From assembly GCA_019752635.1 (NCBI GenBank), contig JAIELX010000033.1, positions 164,322-228,321 on the forward strand: DNA of 64,000 nucleotides, in the 5' to 3' direction. Positions 1-8,926 of this stretch are shown one piece after another (position 1 is the first letter of the stretch; every line of letters starts with the position of its first letter). Source of the DNA: Candidatus Obscuribacterales bacterium (GTDB taxonomy: Bacteria > Cyanobacteriota > Vampirovibrionia > Obscuribacterales > Obscuribacteraceae). The notes under the pieces were generated by a model, which was not told where the DNA came from, made no database searches, and was given only the letters and a program-made list of their open reading frames with translations. The position numbers were made by a program, and so were the translations under genes.

Positions 1-597
1 CGCTATAAATTACCCTTCGTAAAAGCGCGTTTTTCCAATGTTTACGGACCGGGCGAAATTCTTGGTGCCGGACGCTGGCGAGGTACGGAACATACAGTCT
101 GGCGCAATGTTATACCGTCCTTTATCTGGCGGGCTCTTAATGCCGAGGCATTACCGCTGGAGAATGGCGGCAATCTCAGCCGCGATTTCATCTACGTCGA
201 GGACATAGTACGCGGGCTTATGGCTTGCGCCGAGAACGGCGAGCCCGGAGAGGTCTATAATTTGGCTACTGGTCGTGAAACTACCATTCTTGAACTGGCT
301 AATCTGATAAACCGCCTGACGCACAACAGCACTCCGTGCGATGCTAGACCGGCGCGTGACTGGGATAGATCCGGAAAGCGGTTCGCATCAACTGAAAAAT
401 CTTGGCGCGTCCTCAATTTCCGCGCCGGAGTTTTACTCGAAGAAGGTCTGAAAAAGACGATCGAATGGACTATAGCTAATCGCTCCTTTATTCAGAGCTG
501 CATGAGCAGGCACGATATTTTTCTTCGCCAATTGAAGGACACAGGCGAAACCTCATCTACCGCTTCCGATTTTCGCTTTCTCCGAAATAACCGATGA
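1..597 (+). CDS. NAD-dependent sugar-nucleotide epimerase/dehydratase, C-terminal part (5' end outside window)
   Basis: The frame is open from base 1, so only the last 198 residues are seen. They hold the signature of the second half of an extended short-chain dehydrogenase acting on NDP-sugars: SNVYGPGE near residue 13, then RDFIYVEDIVRG and VYNLATGRETTILELANLI. The Rossmann nucleotide-binding site and the catalytic YxxxK lie upstream of the window, so the exact reaction (UDP-glucose/UDP-GlcNAc 4-epimerase or a dehydratase) cannot be decided. The next gene is convergent and overlaps it by 45 bp, and both belong to nucleotide-sugar metabolism, which suggests a surface-polysaccharide locus running leftwards out of the window. 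Family assignment is confident; substrate is unknown. Confidence 0.85.
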   Translation, partial: RYKLPFVKARFSNVYGPGEILGAGRWRGTEHTVWRNVIPSFIWRALNAEALPLENGGNLSRDFIYVEDIVRGLMACAENGEPGEVYNLATGRETTILELANLINRLTHNSTPCDARPARDWDRSGKRFASTEKSWRVLNFRAGVLLEEGLKKTIEWTIANRSFIQSCMSRHDIFLRQLKDTGETSSTASDFRFLRNNR

Positions 598-1683
598 AGT
601 GGATTCATCGTAAAAGCGGGTACGAATAGCGTCAACAACCCGCCTTGACGCTTCTCCTCCGCCAAAGAAGTTTCGCGCCGCCAGAGAATCGGGAGTTACA
701 GCCTCTTGGACGGCTTTCTCCATAGAAGCTCTATCGCCGCTGCCAAGCTTCGCCCATCCTTGCTCGATTAGATCCGGCCAGATATTACTGCCGTAAAGAA
801 CAACGCACTTCTTGCCGCTCCAGACAGACTCGCGCGGAAGCCCGCCTGAATCTGTCAAAACCATCTCACAGTTCTGAAGTAACGCCAGAAGGCGCAAATA
901 GGTGAGAGGCGCCACTGTTCGCACCGCACCCAGAGACTTTCCATCATCCAGGTATCTACTCAGTATCGGTTGACTGCGCGGATGCACGGGCCAGATGACG
1001 GGTTCATCAAGTTTGCTTGCAACACTCATAACGTCGCAAAAGCGCCTATACTGGCTTAGATCAGTATTCTCCGGGCGGTGCAAAGTCATGAGATGGAATC
1101 GAGCGGAAGAAAGACATAACTCCTTCAAGATGCTTCCATCTGCGCGCCTCTCGGATAGGCACAGACAATCAAGCAAAAGATCTCCGGTCAGAACCGAGCG
1201 TGAACTCAAGTTTTCTTGCTCGAGAGAATCCATTGCTCGCGCGACTGGCGCGCAATTGAGGTCTGATGCGTGATCGGTCAGCGTGCGGTTGATTTCTTCT
1301 GGACGTCCACGCTCAAAATCACGCAATCCGGCTTCGGCATGTACCAGTGGTATAGGCGTCTTTACCACAGCCATAGCCGTTGCAAGCGTCGAATTGGTAT
1401 CGCCATCAACAAGAACTATATCCGGACAAATTTCACCTAGCAGTGCTTCGATCCGCTCGATCATGCGTCCGGTAACCATGCCTGGCGGTCCCGAGCCTAC
1501 ATGAAGGTTAAAGTCCGGCTTCCCCAGTTCGAGATCGTCACACTGTCCCTGACTGAGTGCATACTCGTAATGTTGTCCCGTATGAACAAGAATATGAGTC
1601 CAGCCCATCTCTAGTACTGCATTTCGTACTGATGGAACCTGCATGAATTGTGGACGCGCACCAACGATTCTTACAATCTTCAT
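553..1683 (-). CDS. wecB: UDP-N-acetylglucosamine 2-epimerase (non-hydrolysing)
   Basis: 376 residues, the usual length for the family that interconverts UDP-GlcNAc and UDP-ManNAc in the cytoplasm for polysaccharide synthesis. Visible motifs are VGARPQFMQ at the N-terminus, HTGQHYEYALS, EAGLRDFERGRPEEINR (the PEEINR block), LHRPENT and DSGGLPRE near the nucleotide site. I start at 1683 (MKIVRIVGARPQ) because family members begin at this MK-I-x-x-V-x-GARPQ block; an in-frame ATG 24 bp upstream would add eight unrelated residues. The gene is followed head-to-tail by the glycosyltransferase upstream on the same strand (42 bp gap), suggesting co-transcription. The last 45 bp overlap the convergent epimerase gene. 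A relative acting on another UDP-sugar is possible. Confidence 0.9.
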   Translation of the reverse strand: MKIVRIVGARPQFMQVPSVRNAVLEMGWTHILVHTGQHYEYALSQGQCDDLELGKPDFNLHVGSGPPGMVTGRMIERIEALLGEICPDIVLVDGDTNSTLATAMAVVKTPIPLVHAEAGLRDFERGRPEEINRTLTDHASDLNCAPVARAMDSLEQENLSSRSVLTGDLLLDCLCLSERRADGSILKELCLSSARFHLMTLHRPENTDLSQYRRFCDVMSVASKLDEPVIWPVHPRSQPILSRYLDDGKSLGAVRTVAPLTYLRLLALLQNCEMVLTDSGGLPRESVWSGKKCVVLYGSNIWPDLIEQGWAKLGSGDRASMEKAVQEAVTPDSLAARNFFGGGEASRRVVDAIRTRFYDESTSSVISEKAKIGSGR

Positions 1684-1725
1684 GGCTGCAGATAGTCCCT
1701 CTTGCACACAACAGGCAAATCAAAC

Positions 1726-3867
1726 TTATCGATTGCAAGCACTCAGCTCGCCTCCCTCATACAGCGGCTCTGAAAGCGGCAGATCCTTACGGCTGAGGGC
1801 ACCTATTTCAACACTGTCGAAAGACCGTCCCGGGACTCGTTCGGTAATGTCCGCATTGACTGCTTCTATAAACTTGCAGTACGAGTATCTCCCACTTTCG
1901 ATGACGTCACTGTAGGCACGTTCTGTAAGTTTGCGCAGATACTCGAGGTCTTGCAGTTTGTTGAAGACTTCGTCAATGTTAGAGAAATCCTTCTTCAATG
2001 GAACAAAGTGTTCGTCTGCTTTTACCACACCAGAATAGTTGCCCTCGAACAACACAAGAGCCGTGCGGAGTCGAATGGCTTCAAAGATCTTCGGCGAAAC
2101 TTGGTTCATCTTCACCAATCCCTCGTGTTCGGCCAGCAGATCCTGATGTATGTCCTGAAAAGTACGTTTGCAATTTTTGGCAAGAGCCTTTACTACCGAC
2201 TCCTTTAGCTTCCCTTCAAAGTCAAACACGTTCGAGCCGGACTCAGTTCCCAACGTTGAACGGCTCGATGACAAAAACCGGTACCAATCGCTGCCATAAA
2301 TACGCTTGTGGTCATCAACCTCAATGTTTACAGGAATACCGCGCTGCTTCGCCAGCCGCTTCACCTCGACGCCAATCAGGTATTTCTCATAGGCCAAAGC
2401 ACCATAGTGATACGGGAGCACTCGACCACGGTAAGCAATTATGAGTTCGCGTTGTTCCAGCGGTGTGGCATAACAATCTATGCTCGGATCTTCGGGAACA
2501 TACCCTGTCAAAGTAGGCAGAAAGTCCGTCTTAGGAAAGCGCGTCTTGGGATAAATAAGCTCAAGACTTTCTTGGGGAACACAAGTGTAAACGATGTCGA
2601 AGCGAAGCTTCTCCATCCAGCATCTGGCGGTTTCTGTAGTGTCGTACTCGTCCTGAATGAAGAGTATCTTTAGCCCGGAGAAATCGGCAAGTTGCTGCGC
2701 TATATTCGCATCGATGAAGTTGCTCAAAGAGAGCCTCACAGAGTAATGCACGATCACCACGTCAAACACGGAAAGATCAACGTGAACTGGCACGATACTA
2801 TTAGTGGTGGCTGGTAAATAGGAAACATTGTGCGGCAAATATTGACGAAATGAATTGAGGTGTTCATAAACTGTTCCGATATTCGCGCTGAACTCATCTA
2901 GCAAAATGCAAACATTCAGTCGGCGCGGTATCTCCGGCAAGAGCTGCTCATCGGTACTCTCGGGCGGTAATGAAAGCGTTTGAAATCGCGAGCCAATTGT
3001 TGATACAGCCGAAGAACGGATTGGCTCAGAATCCACTGGAGATATGAATTGGTCGCAAAAGTTGTACATCCACTTTTCATTGCTTGCGGCTATTGCTCGT
3101 TGATCAGGATCCCTTATGGAATCAGTGCCTATTCCGTGGCTATCATAAATCAGAGGTACATCCAGCAATTCTTTGATTAAGCAAGCGGCGGGCAGCGCCC
3201 CAAAATAATTGCAATACACGGCTTCAATCCGTGCATGTGATTTGTTCAAGAGCAGCGTTTGGATAACATAAAAGTAGCCGAAACAATCCAGTCTAATTGA
3301 CTCTTCGTATCTCCTATACATACTCTTCGGCAACTGGTGCAGCAAGTAATGCTGCCAGTAGCGCCCGTCAGATAGCGCCCTTCGTCTGATTTGCAGAACC
3401 TTTTCGTGCCATAAGTCTAGAGCCTTGCTCAGAGGTCGGCGCAGCCACTGAGGCAAAACCTCCGTGATTTCGGCAAAAGAGCGCTTGAATCCGGTCTCTA
3501 AGAGAAATCCGGTTAGGCGCCGATAGGGTGAACTGAGAGAGCGCCCCAGAAACTCGGAGAGGTCGTAGCATTCGGCTTGAGGCATATGCACGGGAAGAGC
3601 ATAAACAATTGCAGAACCACTTAAGAACTCTCTGAGTTCATCTAGCTGCACTTCCTGCGGCGGGCAGATTATAGATAATCTGCTGCCAGCTGCGCAAATG
3701 CGGTTGATCGAGTCAATAAGCTGGCTATCACAAAGGAGATTGCTGCTCGGAACAAGCATCGCAATATGTTTAAACCGACCGGCCAAACACCAGTCCTCTT
3801 CGTTGCTGCTTGAAAGATCGGGAACGCCCTTTACGCTAGAGTCAGGACTCATGATTGCCGCCAGCAC
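1726..3867 (-). CDS. Large glycosyltransferase (GT-B-like C-terminal domain)
   Basis: 713 residues, no signal peptide or clear membrane segment. The N-terminal ~300 residues resemble a GT4-type N-terminal lobe (IAMLVPSSNLLCDSQLIDSI, later PLIYDSHGIGTDSI). The C-terminal ~380 residues carry a second glycosyltransferase-like part ending in KIFEAIRLRTALVLFEGNYSG and HFVPLKKDFSNIDEVF, the pattern in which a sugar-nucleotide-binding lobe is followed by a listing of per-time penalties in GT1-like enzymes. It may therefore be a two-domain transferase. It lies upstream of wecB on the same strand with a short gap, which fits surface-polysaccharide assembly. Acceptor and donor cannot be told from sequence. 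An alternative start (MSPDSS) lies 15 bp downstream. Confidence 0.7.
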   Translation of the reverse strand: MLAAIMSPDSSVKGVPDLSSSNEEDWCLAGRFKHIAMLVPSSNLLCDSQLIDSINRICAAGSRLSIICPPQEVQLDELREFLSGSAIVYALPVHMPQAECYDLSEFLGRSLSSPYRRLTGFLLETGFKRSFAEITEVLPQWLRRPLSKALDLWHEKVLQIRRRALSDGRYWQHYLLHQLPKSMYRRYEESIRLDCFGYFYVIQTLLLNKSHARIEAVYCNYFGALPAACLIKELLDVPLIYDSHGIGTDSIRDPDQRAIAASNEKWMYNFCDQFISPVDSEPIRSSAVSTIGSRFQTLSLPPESTDEQLLPEIPRRLNVCILLDEFSANIGTVYEHLNSFRQYLPHNVSYLPATTNSIVPVHVDLSVFDVVIVHYSVRLSLSNFIDANIAQQLADFSGLKILFIQDEYDTTETARCWMEKLRFDIVYTCVPQESLELIYPKTRFPKTDFLPTLTGYVPEDPSIDCYATPLEQRELIIAYRGRVLPYHYGALAYEKYLIGVEVKRLAKQRGIPVNIEVDDHKRIYGSDWYRFLSSSRSTLGTESGSNVFDFEGKLKESVVKALAKNCKRTFQDIHQDLLAEHEGLVKMNQVSPKIFEAIRLRTALVLFEGNYSGVVKADEHFVPLKKDFSNIDEVFNKLQDLEYLRKLTERAYSDVIESGRYSYCKFIEAVNADITERVPGRSFDSVEIGALSRKDLPLSEPLYEGGELSACNR

Positions 3868-4314
3868 TGCTTTGCATCACCTCGAAAATTCCAAGATTCA
3901 GGATAGATCTTGCCTGAGCATAGACAACACTGCAAGGTGATCATCCATGTCTGAGCAAGTTTTCATTGGGTTTTCGAGCGTTTGCCGTGACAACGGACAG
4001 GGCTGCGATCGAACGTCATCATTCTTTATCACAGACGGAGCAAAAAACTCGACTGATACAGGTGATCGCACGGTCCCGGATTTACAGTAGAGCTCATTTC
4101 CGGCTGTCGTCACATTCTTCCGCACATTTGCGACAGAGAACAACACAACGACCAATCCAGAACGCTGCATCGCCCTTTGGAGGCTGACGGCTTGCAAACT
4201 GTTCGCAAGACTCCTCACAGGCCCGCGAAGCCTTAGATTTTGACTTTATCGAACACGGCGTAGTTAGTGTGAGAAGGGGCACGTGCGCCCATTGTTAAGA
4301 AACATGATCGTTTG
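3868..4314. other. Intergenic region, possible short Cys-rich ORF on minus strand
   Basis: Between the glycosyltransferase start and the promoter at 4315 there is no convincing long gene. Overlapping short frames exist on both strands; only the minus-strand frame at 4094-4282 has a recognisable pattern and is listed separately. The region probably also contains the promoter for the leftward polysaccharide genes, but I could not pick a clear -35/-10 pair. Confidence 0.4.
4094..4282 (-). CDS. Short cysteine-rich ORF, possibly a remnant of a copper-storage (DUF326/Csp-like) protein
   Basis: 62 codons from a GTG start with no good ribosome-binding site. The C-terminal half has spaced cysteines, RACEESCEQF then GRCVVLCRKCAEEC, that is CxxxC followed by CxxxCxxCxxxC. 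This spacing is reminiscent of the four-helix Cys-rich copper-storage family (DUF326), which are usually over 100 residues, so this would be a fragment. The frame ends in a stop just after the last cysteine cluster. No neighbour supports a metal role. It could be a chance frame. Confidence 0.3.
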   Translation of the reverse strand: MPLLTLTTPCSIKSKSKASRACEESCEQFASRQPPKGDAAFWIGRCVVLCRKCAEECDDSRK

Positions 4315-4343
4315 TTAACAATGACAAAAAGCAGCCCTATAGT
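4315..4343 (+). promoter_or_regulatory. Sigma-70-type promoter for the gene at 4382
   Basis: TTAACA (4315-4320) and TATAGT (4338-4343) each differ from the -35 and -10 consensus at one base and are separated by exactly 17 bp. The downstream start codon lies 38 bp beyond the -10 box. Confidence 0.65.
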
Positions 4344-4381
4344 GGCTAAAGGTTTGGTTTCTCCGGGAGCGATGAACGGAC

Positions 4382-5116
4382 ATGTTTAACTTCCAATCTG
4401 GACCGGGAAGCACACCGGCAAACCCGTTGCGACTTCTGTTCATCTGGTTGGCACAGCTGCCACCATTTGTAATGCTCTTGATGATTCTCGGATGCTCAAC
4501 GATAGTAACCTATTTGCACATGAACTTAAGAGACACGGCGACGACCGCAATCACACACTTCGCTTCGCCCGACGATCATATACCTCTCTCTCTCTCTATC
4601 GTTGTGATTGTTTCATTGCTGTTCTTGCAGATCTTAACACTGCAACGCCAAACAATGACCTGGCGGACGAAGATACAGAAGATTCACACTGAGGGTGCAA
4701 AACTTCAGTTTTTGAATACGCCAACGACCATGGAGATCCCTGTTGCAAGCCCAGATGCCTGGGCCGCGATCAAAAGAAATTTGCAGGGAGAGATAATCAA
4801 AGGCTGCGATACACGGCGAACACATTGGGAAATAGTCGGTCTAGATGAATCTCGTAGGCAGTTGCGGCTAGCATTGCGGTATACAAATGATCCGCTTGGT
4901 CGAAAACCTTATCAGGTATCGGCGCGCAAACTAACTTGCTCAATGAAAGTCACATCGCTGGGGGGGCGTAAAACGCAAGTTGACTTGTTGTTTAGTTCGA
5001 AATTCCCAATGAACTACAGAACAGTTCGCGAACTAATTGATCGAACCAAGACTGCGATCAGCCGAATAGCAATTCAACCGGAACCAGAGGAATCACCACG
5101 GAATTATTATTCATAG
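4382..5116 (+). CDS. Two-TM membrane protein of unknown function
   Basis: 244 residues. Two hydrophobic segments are visible (about residues 18-45, LLFIWLAQLPPFVMLLMILG onward, and 62-85), followed by a soluble ~150-residue domain with alternating beta-like hydrophobic patterns (TTMEIPVASPDAWAAIKRNL, RRQLRLALRYTNDPLG) and ending in a charged tail. I do not recognise the family. A GGGAG lies 9 bp before the ATG, downstream of a good promoter. Its C-terminal coding sequence is partly duplicated elsewhere in the window: a 36-bp exact copy of 5060-5095 at 16372-16407 and a diverged copy (YRTVRELIDR) at 13882-13930. Confidence 0.7.
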   Translation: MFNFQSGPGSTPANPLRLLFIWLAQLPPFVMLLMILGCSTIVTYLHMNLRDTATTAITHFASPDDHIPLSLSIVVIVSLLFLQILTLQRQTMTWRTKIQKIHTEGAKLQFLNTPTTMEIPVASPDAWAAIKRNLQGEIIKGCDTRRTHWEIVGLDESRRQLRLALRYTNDPLGRKPYQVSARKLTCSMKVTSLGGRKTQVDLLFSSKFPMNYRTVRELIDRTKTAISRIAIQPEPEESPRNYYS

Positions 5117-5292
5117 ACGCAGAAGTTTGCTTGCGTTGATGCCGAGCAGTTTTTGTTTGATCTCATTCGTGAGGCTTGTCCATCTCGTTATCCAGCGGAT
5201 GGGCAAAGGGATCCGATCTCCGTCATCTCCCGCAGGAAAACTTGCAAAAGCCGATCAGGTCTTGTACGCTCAATTCCTGACTGCGGGAGAGC

Positions 5293-5895
5293 ATGATGAC
5301 CCAACCGTTGGATGAGCCCGGCTCAGAAGCTATCCGTCAATTCGACGCTGGAACTTTTGCCAGGGAACAGATTGAACGCATTGCTTCTCTGCAAATACTA
5401 ATCAACGGATTGATTGCATTGACGTGTGCTTTGGTAGCAGCGATTCTCGTGCTCGTGATAATCACGAACTGGGATTTAGCAGGAATTCTTCGTAACCTCA
5501 TTCTGCCACTTGTTCTCTTAGGACTGGCAGCTTGGATTGGCCGAACGAATTGCAAATCCTGGAGCCGTTGGAGAGCTGAACTATTAAATTCATTGCGGCA
5601 CTCAGCAGCCGATGGATTCACAATGAGGCTTAGCAAAAGCGGCAGTAACGTTACCGGTGTTGTGCTCAACTCGCAGTTTCCCGATCGAGAATTTTTTCAA
5701 GGTAAGGTTATTTGTAGAACATTTGGACATGCTACCGTTGGGGAGCTTTTGGACGTGAGTATTCACAATTGTCCGCAATGGAACACGCCGCTGATAATGA
5801 TAAGCGGCCACAGCGTCATGTTCGCAAGTCCTGTCACCTTTCCACACTCTGTAGTGAACTGGTGGAAGCAACTCCGGAATGGCGAGATGAAGTGA
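5293..5895 (+). CDS. Two-TM membrane protein of unknown function
   Basis: 200 residues. GGGAG lies 6-10 bp upstream of tandem ATG codons. Two strong hydrophobic segments at about residues 36-62 (LINGLIALTCALVAAILVLV) and 66-83, then a soluble domain with a run of beta-like segments and a final NWWKQLRNGEMK. Topology resembles the preceding gene (two TM helices then a 100-120 residue globular part), so they may be distant relatives or functional partners, but sequence identity is not obvious. No known family recognised. Confidence 0.6.
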   Translation: MMTQPLDEPGSEAIRQFDAGTFAREQIERIASLQILINGLIALTCALVAAILVLVIITNWDLAGILRNLILPLVLLGLAAWIGRTNCKSWSRWRAELLNSLRHSAADGFTMRLSKSGSNVTGVVLNSQFPDREFFQGKVICRTFGHATVGELLDVSIHNCPQWNTPLIMISGHSVMFASPVTFPHSVVNWWKQLRNGEMK

Positions 5896-6028
5896 AATGG
5901 ACCCCGGATAGAAAGGGGACATGAGGTTCTGGCATTCAAGAATAGTTAATTATTGCGCCGCTGGTTCTTCAAGACTTCTTAACTGCTACACGTGCATACT
6001 GGTAGCACGAAAAGAAGAAAGAACTTTC

Positions 6029-6056
6029 AGAAGAAGAAGAAGAAGAAGAAGAAGAG
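6029..6056 (+). repeat. AGA/GAA trinucleotide microsatellite
   Basis: About nine uninterrupted AGA units in the region between the membrane protein gene and htpX. A frame across it would encode a run of arginines, but that frame (5921-6157) shows no other protein character and I do not call it a gene. Confidence 0.8.
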
Positions 6057-6285
6057 ACGGAGTTACGGCAAGCGAATTGATGTTCTTCGAACGCCAGGTT
6101 TTTGCTGAAATTCAATCAGGCACTCGATACGAAGTTTATGATTGGTCAAGCCACTAAGAATCGGTGCCCGAGCCGGGTATCGTTTGCCATAGCTAAGTAG
6201 TAGTTTCGGATTGCAATCAGCACCGGGAAACACCTGCGCATTTCCGCAATCGTATTTTAAAGGTCATAACCGACGAAGGAGGCTT

Positions 6286-7455
6286 ATGTCAGCCGCTAGG
6301 ATTCTTATTGTCTATCTGGGTGGCGCACTTGCGACAGTCGCCACGATTGTCGGGGTAGCGGCGGGGCTCAGCTACCTCACCCATCAGTCATTCTTTGGAG
6401 TCGACGCGTCGAGACTGGCCGCCCAGCTCCTCGGTCTCGTGGTGTCGGCCATAGTCGGCTTACTGCTACTTCTTTTCGCGGACAAGCAATTATGTAAGCG
6501 ATGGTTTCTGTTCCTCGCAATGAATGTAGTTGTTGTGGCATCGATCTCGTTCCTGGTGCACATCTTCCACGCTGAAGATTACATGACCCGGAGCGGTCTG
6601 GACTACTCGCGATTAGCATTATTCTGCATAGTTTGGGGTATGTCGGGATCGATCATTTCGCTTCTGCTTTCCCGATGGCAAGCAAAATGGTTACTTGGTG
6701 TCAAAGTATTGGTGCAGCGCGACCCGCAGCATGAGCTGAGCAACAATGAAGAGTGGTTGCTAGTCACCGTGAAAACGCTCTCTGAAAAAGCAGGTCTGCC
6801 GGCTACGCCTGAAGTGGGTATCTGGACCGATGAGGCTTTCAATGCTTTTGCAACCGGTCCGAGCAAATCCCGTTCTCTTGTTGCGGTGTCTTCCGCATTG
6901 CTAGATAAGATGCCCACCGCTCAGGTAGAGGCTGTTCTCGGTCACGAAATAGCACACATCGCAAACGGCGACATGGTAACGATGACGCTTCTGCAGGGAA
7001 CGATGAACTCATTCGTGATGTTTGGCTCTCGCGTAATCGGTTTCATCGTGCAGAAAGCAGCGGACACTGATAGCGAGTGGCCCTATTATGTCTCTCAGGC
7101 ACTGTTCGAATGGATCCTCATGATCCTGGGCGCCATCATGATGTGTTGGTTCTCACGCAAACGCGAATTCGCGGCGGACCGAGGAGGAGCAGAGCTAACC
7201 GGTAAACAAAAGATGATTGCCGCTCTTGCTACGCTTCAAAGAGAAATGGATCGCATTGAAAAGCAACAGAAGATCAAACCGTCTGAGAAGAACAAGGCGG
7301 AAGAAGAGAGGAAGAAGGAACAGAAACGCAACCCGGAACCAATTGCTGCATTGATGATTTCTTCCACCGCTTCCAGATTTCTCGATCTCTTCAATACTCA
7401 TCCCCCGCTAAAAGTGCGAATCGAAAGACTAGAGCAATTGGCGAATCAGGACTGA
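6286..7455 (+). CDS. htpX: HtpX-like membrane zinc metalloprotease (M48)
   Basis: 389 residues. Four hydrophobic segments in the first ~140 residues (N-terminal LIVYLGGALATVATIVG; next around 45-65 and 75-100), then the M48 catalytic block HEIAH at residues 220-224 (GHEIAHIANGDMVTM). A later membrane segment around 275-295 and the third-ligand region REFAADRGGAEL follow. These are the HtpX hallmarks: a cytoplasmic-facing Zn protease that degrades misfolded inner-membrane proteins. Charged C-terminal extension (KNKAEEERKKEQKRN) is longer than in E. coli HtpX (293 aa). I start at 6286 because AAGGAGG sits 6 bp upstream; the in-frame ATG at 6211 has no such site and would add 25 basic residues. 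Confidence 0.9.
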   Translation: MSAARILIVYLGGALATVATIVGVAAGLSYLTHQSFFGVDASRLAAQLLGLVVSAIVGLLLLLFADKQLCKRWFLFLAMNVVVVASISFLVHIFHAEDYMTRSGLDYSRLALFCIVWGMSGSIISLLLSRWQAKWLLGVKVLVQRDPQHELSNNEEWLLVTVKTLSEKAGLPATPEVGIWTDEAFNAFATGPSKSRSLVAVSSALLDKMPTAQVEAVLGHEIAHIANGDMVTMTLLQGTMNSFVMFGSRVIGFIVQKAADTDSEWPYYVSQALFEWILMILGAIMMCWFSRKREFAADRGGAELTGKQKMIAALATLQREMDRIEKQQKIKPSEKNKAEEERKKEQKRNPEPIAALMISSTASRFLDLFNTHPPLKVRIERLEQLANQD

Positions 7456-8075
7456 TGCTAGAGCGCCCAAATGGCCTTGGCGCTCAACGAATTCAAACCT
7501 GCACAAAAGAGCAAAGGAGCAAGAAAGCACGAAGTTAACATGTTAGCGTTTGAAGAAGCGTTTGTTCCACTCTTCAGCGTATCGGCACATGCTCCATTGA
7601 CCACTTGAACGAGCCTCCATTATGGCCTTCGGTTGACCTAGCGAAGCGACTCCGTCGCCCTTGTTTACACCAAACCCGCCACCTTCCAATCCAAGCCCCC
7701 AACGACCCACATTCGCGATCTGCTTCACATACGAGGAGAACGGATTCATCTATCCCGACGAGGCAGATTGGCCGAAACTTAGAACAAGAGCGGAACAAAT
7801 CAATGACTTTGTACTGCAGTTTTGCACAAGGCAAAAGGAGATCTGAACGGCGATAGTCTCATAGACACTGTCTTAGTTGTGAAAGGCAACAAGGCAAAGC
7901 GCAAGCGAAAGAACAACAACATGGCAGCACTGTGCGCAGTCTGTTGCACTAGGCTTTGTTGCTCGCAATGGGCAACTAGACCCGGGAAGAGGATCGGAAG
8001 GCACCCAAAGATTAGGATTCCATTCACCATGGAATAAGGCGGGTATGCGTTTCTCACCGTCGCAAAAGGAAAGCT
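7456..8075. other. Gene-poor region with a probable decayed reading frame
   Basis: No intact gene is supported. On the plus strand a frame at 7661-7846 (CFTYEENGFIYPDEADWPKL) is followed in another frame at 7822-7960 by AKGDLNGDSLIDTVLVVKGN, which looks like an EF-hand/dockerin-type calcium loop (DLNGDSLID). Together they suggest a frameshifted remnant of one gene. A minus-strand frame at 7543-7749 also has plausible composition. Neither has a good start site. Confidence 0.35.
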
Positions 8076-8642
8076 ATGAACCAAAATGGTGCCGATGGAT
8101 TGGTATCGACTCCCAAGCCCTCAAGGTTGCTTACAGTCCTTCTCCCTCTAGTTCTCGTGGTTGCGGGTTGCATAACGATAGGGTCCCGAATTGGCACGGA
8201 AAATAAGCCAACGGCTAAAGAGTCCCGGCAAGATATGCGTTTGGATGGTCAGTGGCAAACAGCCTACATGAACCCGGACGGCACTCAAGTCAACGGAACC
8301 ATGTTGCTCAAGCAGAAGGGTGATAGTATCGAAGGCTTGGGAAGTGATACCAATTCAGCATTTCGAGTAACCGGTAATCTAGAGGGAAACCAGCAGGGTA
8401 GAGCACAGATCAAGCTCAGTAAGCAGTGCATTAGCTCGGACAAGCAGCCGCTCGGCAAGCCGATTGTTTATTTTGGTGTCATAGATGGTATCAACCCCGA
8501 CGGACCGTACTTCCTTCATATCTCGGGCATATGGAAATTTCAAAAAGCTTCAGGAAACAGCTCCCCTGCGCAAATTGTGGAAATAACCGGCAAGTGGGAA
8601 GCAGCGCTAACCGAGCCCGCCGCGAACCAAAGTCGACTCTAG
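8076..8642 (+). CDS. Predicted lipoprotein of unknown function
   Basis: 188 residues. Basic N-terminus, hydrophobic core and lipobox LVVAGC put the lipidated cysteine at about residue 32. The mature part contains MRLDGQWQTAYMNPDGTQVNGTM and beta-rich segments of the small beta-barrel sort (a 'DGxW' opening as in calycin-like lipoproteins), ending with KPIVYFGVIDGINPDGPYF. That last stretch is repeated in a short ORF at 12919-13095, so a partial paralogue exists nearby. An AGGAAAG lies just upstream of the ATG. Function unknown. Confidence 0.7.
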   Translation: MNQNGADGLVSTPKPSRLLTVLLPLVLVVAGCITIGSRIGTENKPTAKESRQDMRLDGQWQTAYMNPDGTQVNGTMLLKQKGDSIEGLGSDTNSAFRVTGNLEGNQQGRAQIKLSKQCISSDKQPLGKPIVYFGVIDGINPDGPYFLHISGIWKFQKASGNSSPAQIVEITGKWEAALTEPAANQSRL

Positions 8643-8871
8643 ATCCTGCTTCGTGAAAGCTTCCCTTGCAAAACCTCGAGTACCTGCAATTCGAGCGTTG
8701 GAAATGAGAAACAATTCCTGTCTAACCGCCGATATTCATGACGGACGCAGGCTTAAAGTGGCCGTGATGCACCACTCCTTACCGAGCGATGAGATGCAGT
8801 ATGACGCGACTGTAGAATCCTCACGCATCACTCACAGAGTCCAGATATTCTTATAGGATTGGTCGAACTAC

Positions 8872-8899
8872 TTGAATTCAACTTTAATTCGGGTATAAG
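8872..8899 (+). promoter_or_regulatory. Sigma-70-type promoter for the GG-leader gene
   Basis: TTGAAT (8872-8877), 16-bp spacer, TATAAG (8894-8899). The start codon at 8927 follows 27 bp later with GGAGAAGG before it. Confidence 0.55.
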
Positions 8900-8926
8900 A
8901 ATTCTAAAGCGATTTGGAGAAGGTCA

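Noticed and set aside
5921..6157. A frame with a run of arginines from the AGA repeat
   Set aside because: Composition comes from the microsatellite; no ribosome-binding site and no protein-like flanks.
7543..7749. Minus-strand 68-codon frame upstream of the lipoprotein gene
   Set aside because: No clear start site; overlaps a better but broken plus-strand frame. Left as part of the decayed region.
8653..8856. 67-codon plus-strand frame before the GG-leader gene
   Set aside because: No ribosome-binding site, overlaps the promoter area, composition not protein-like.
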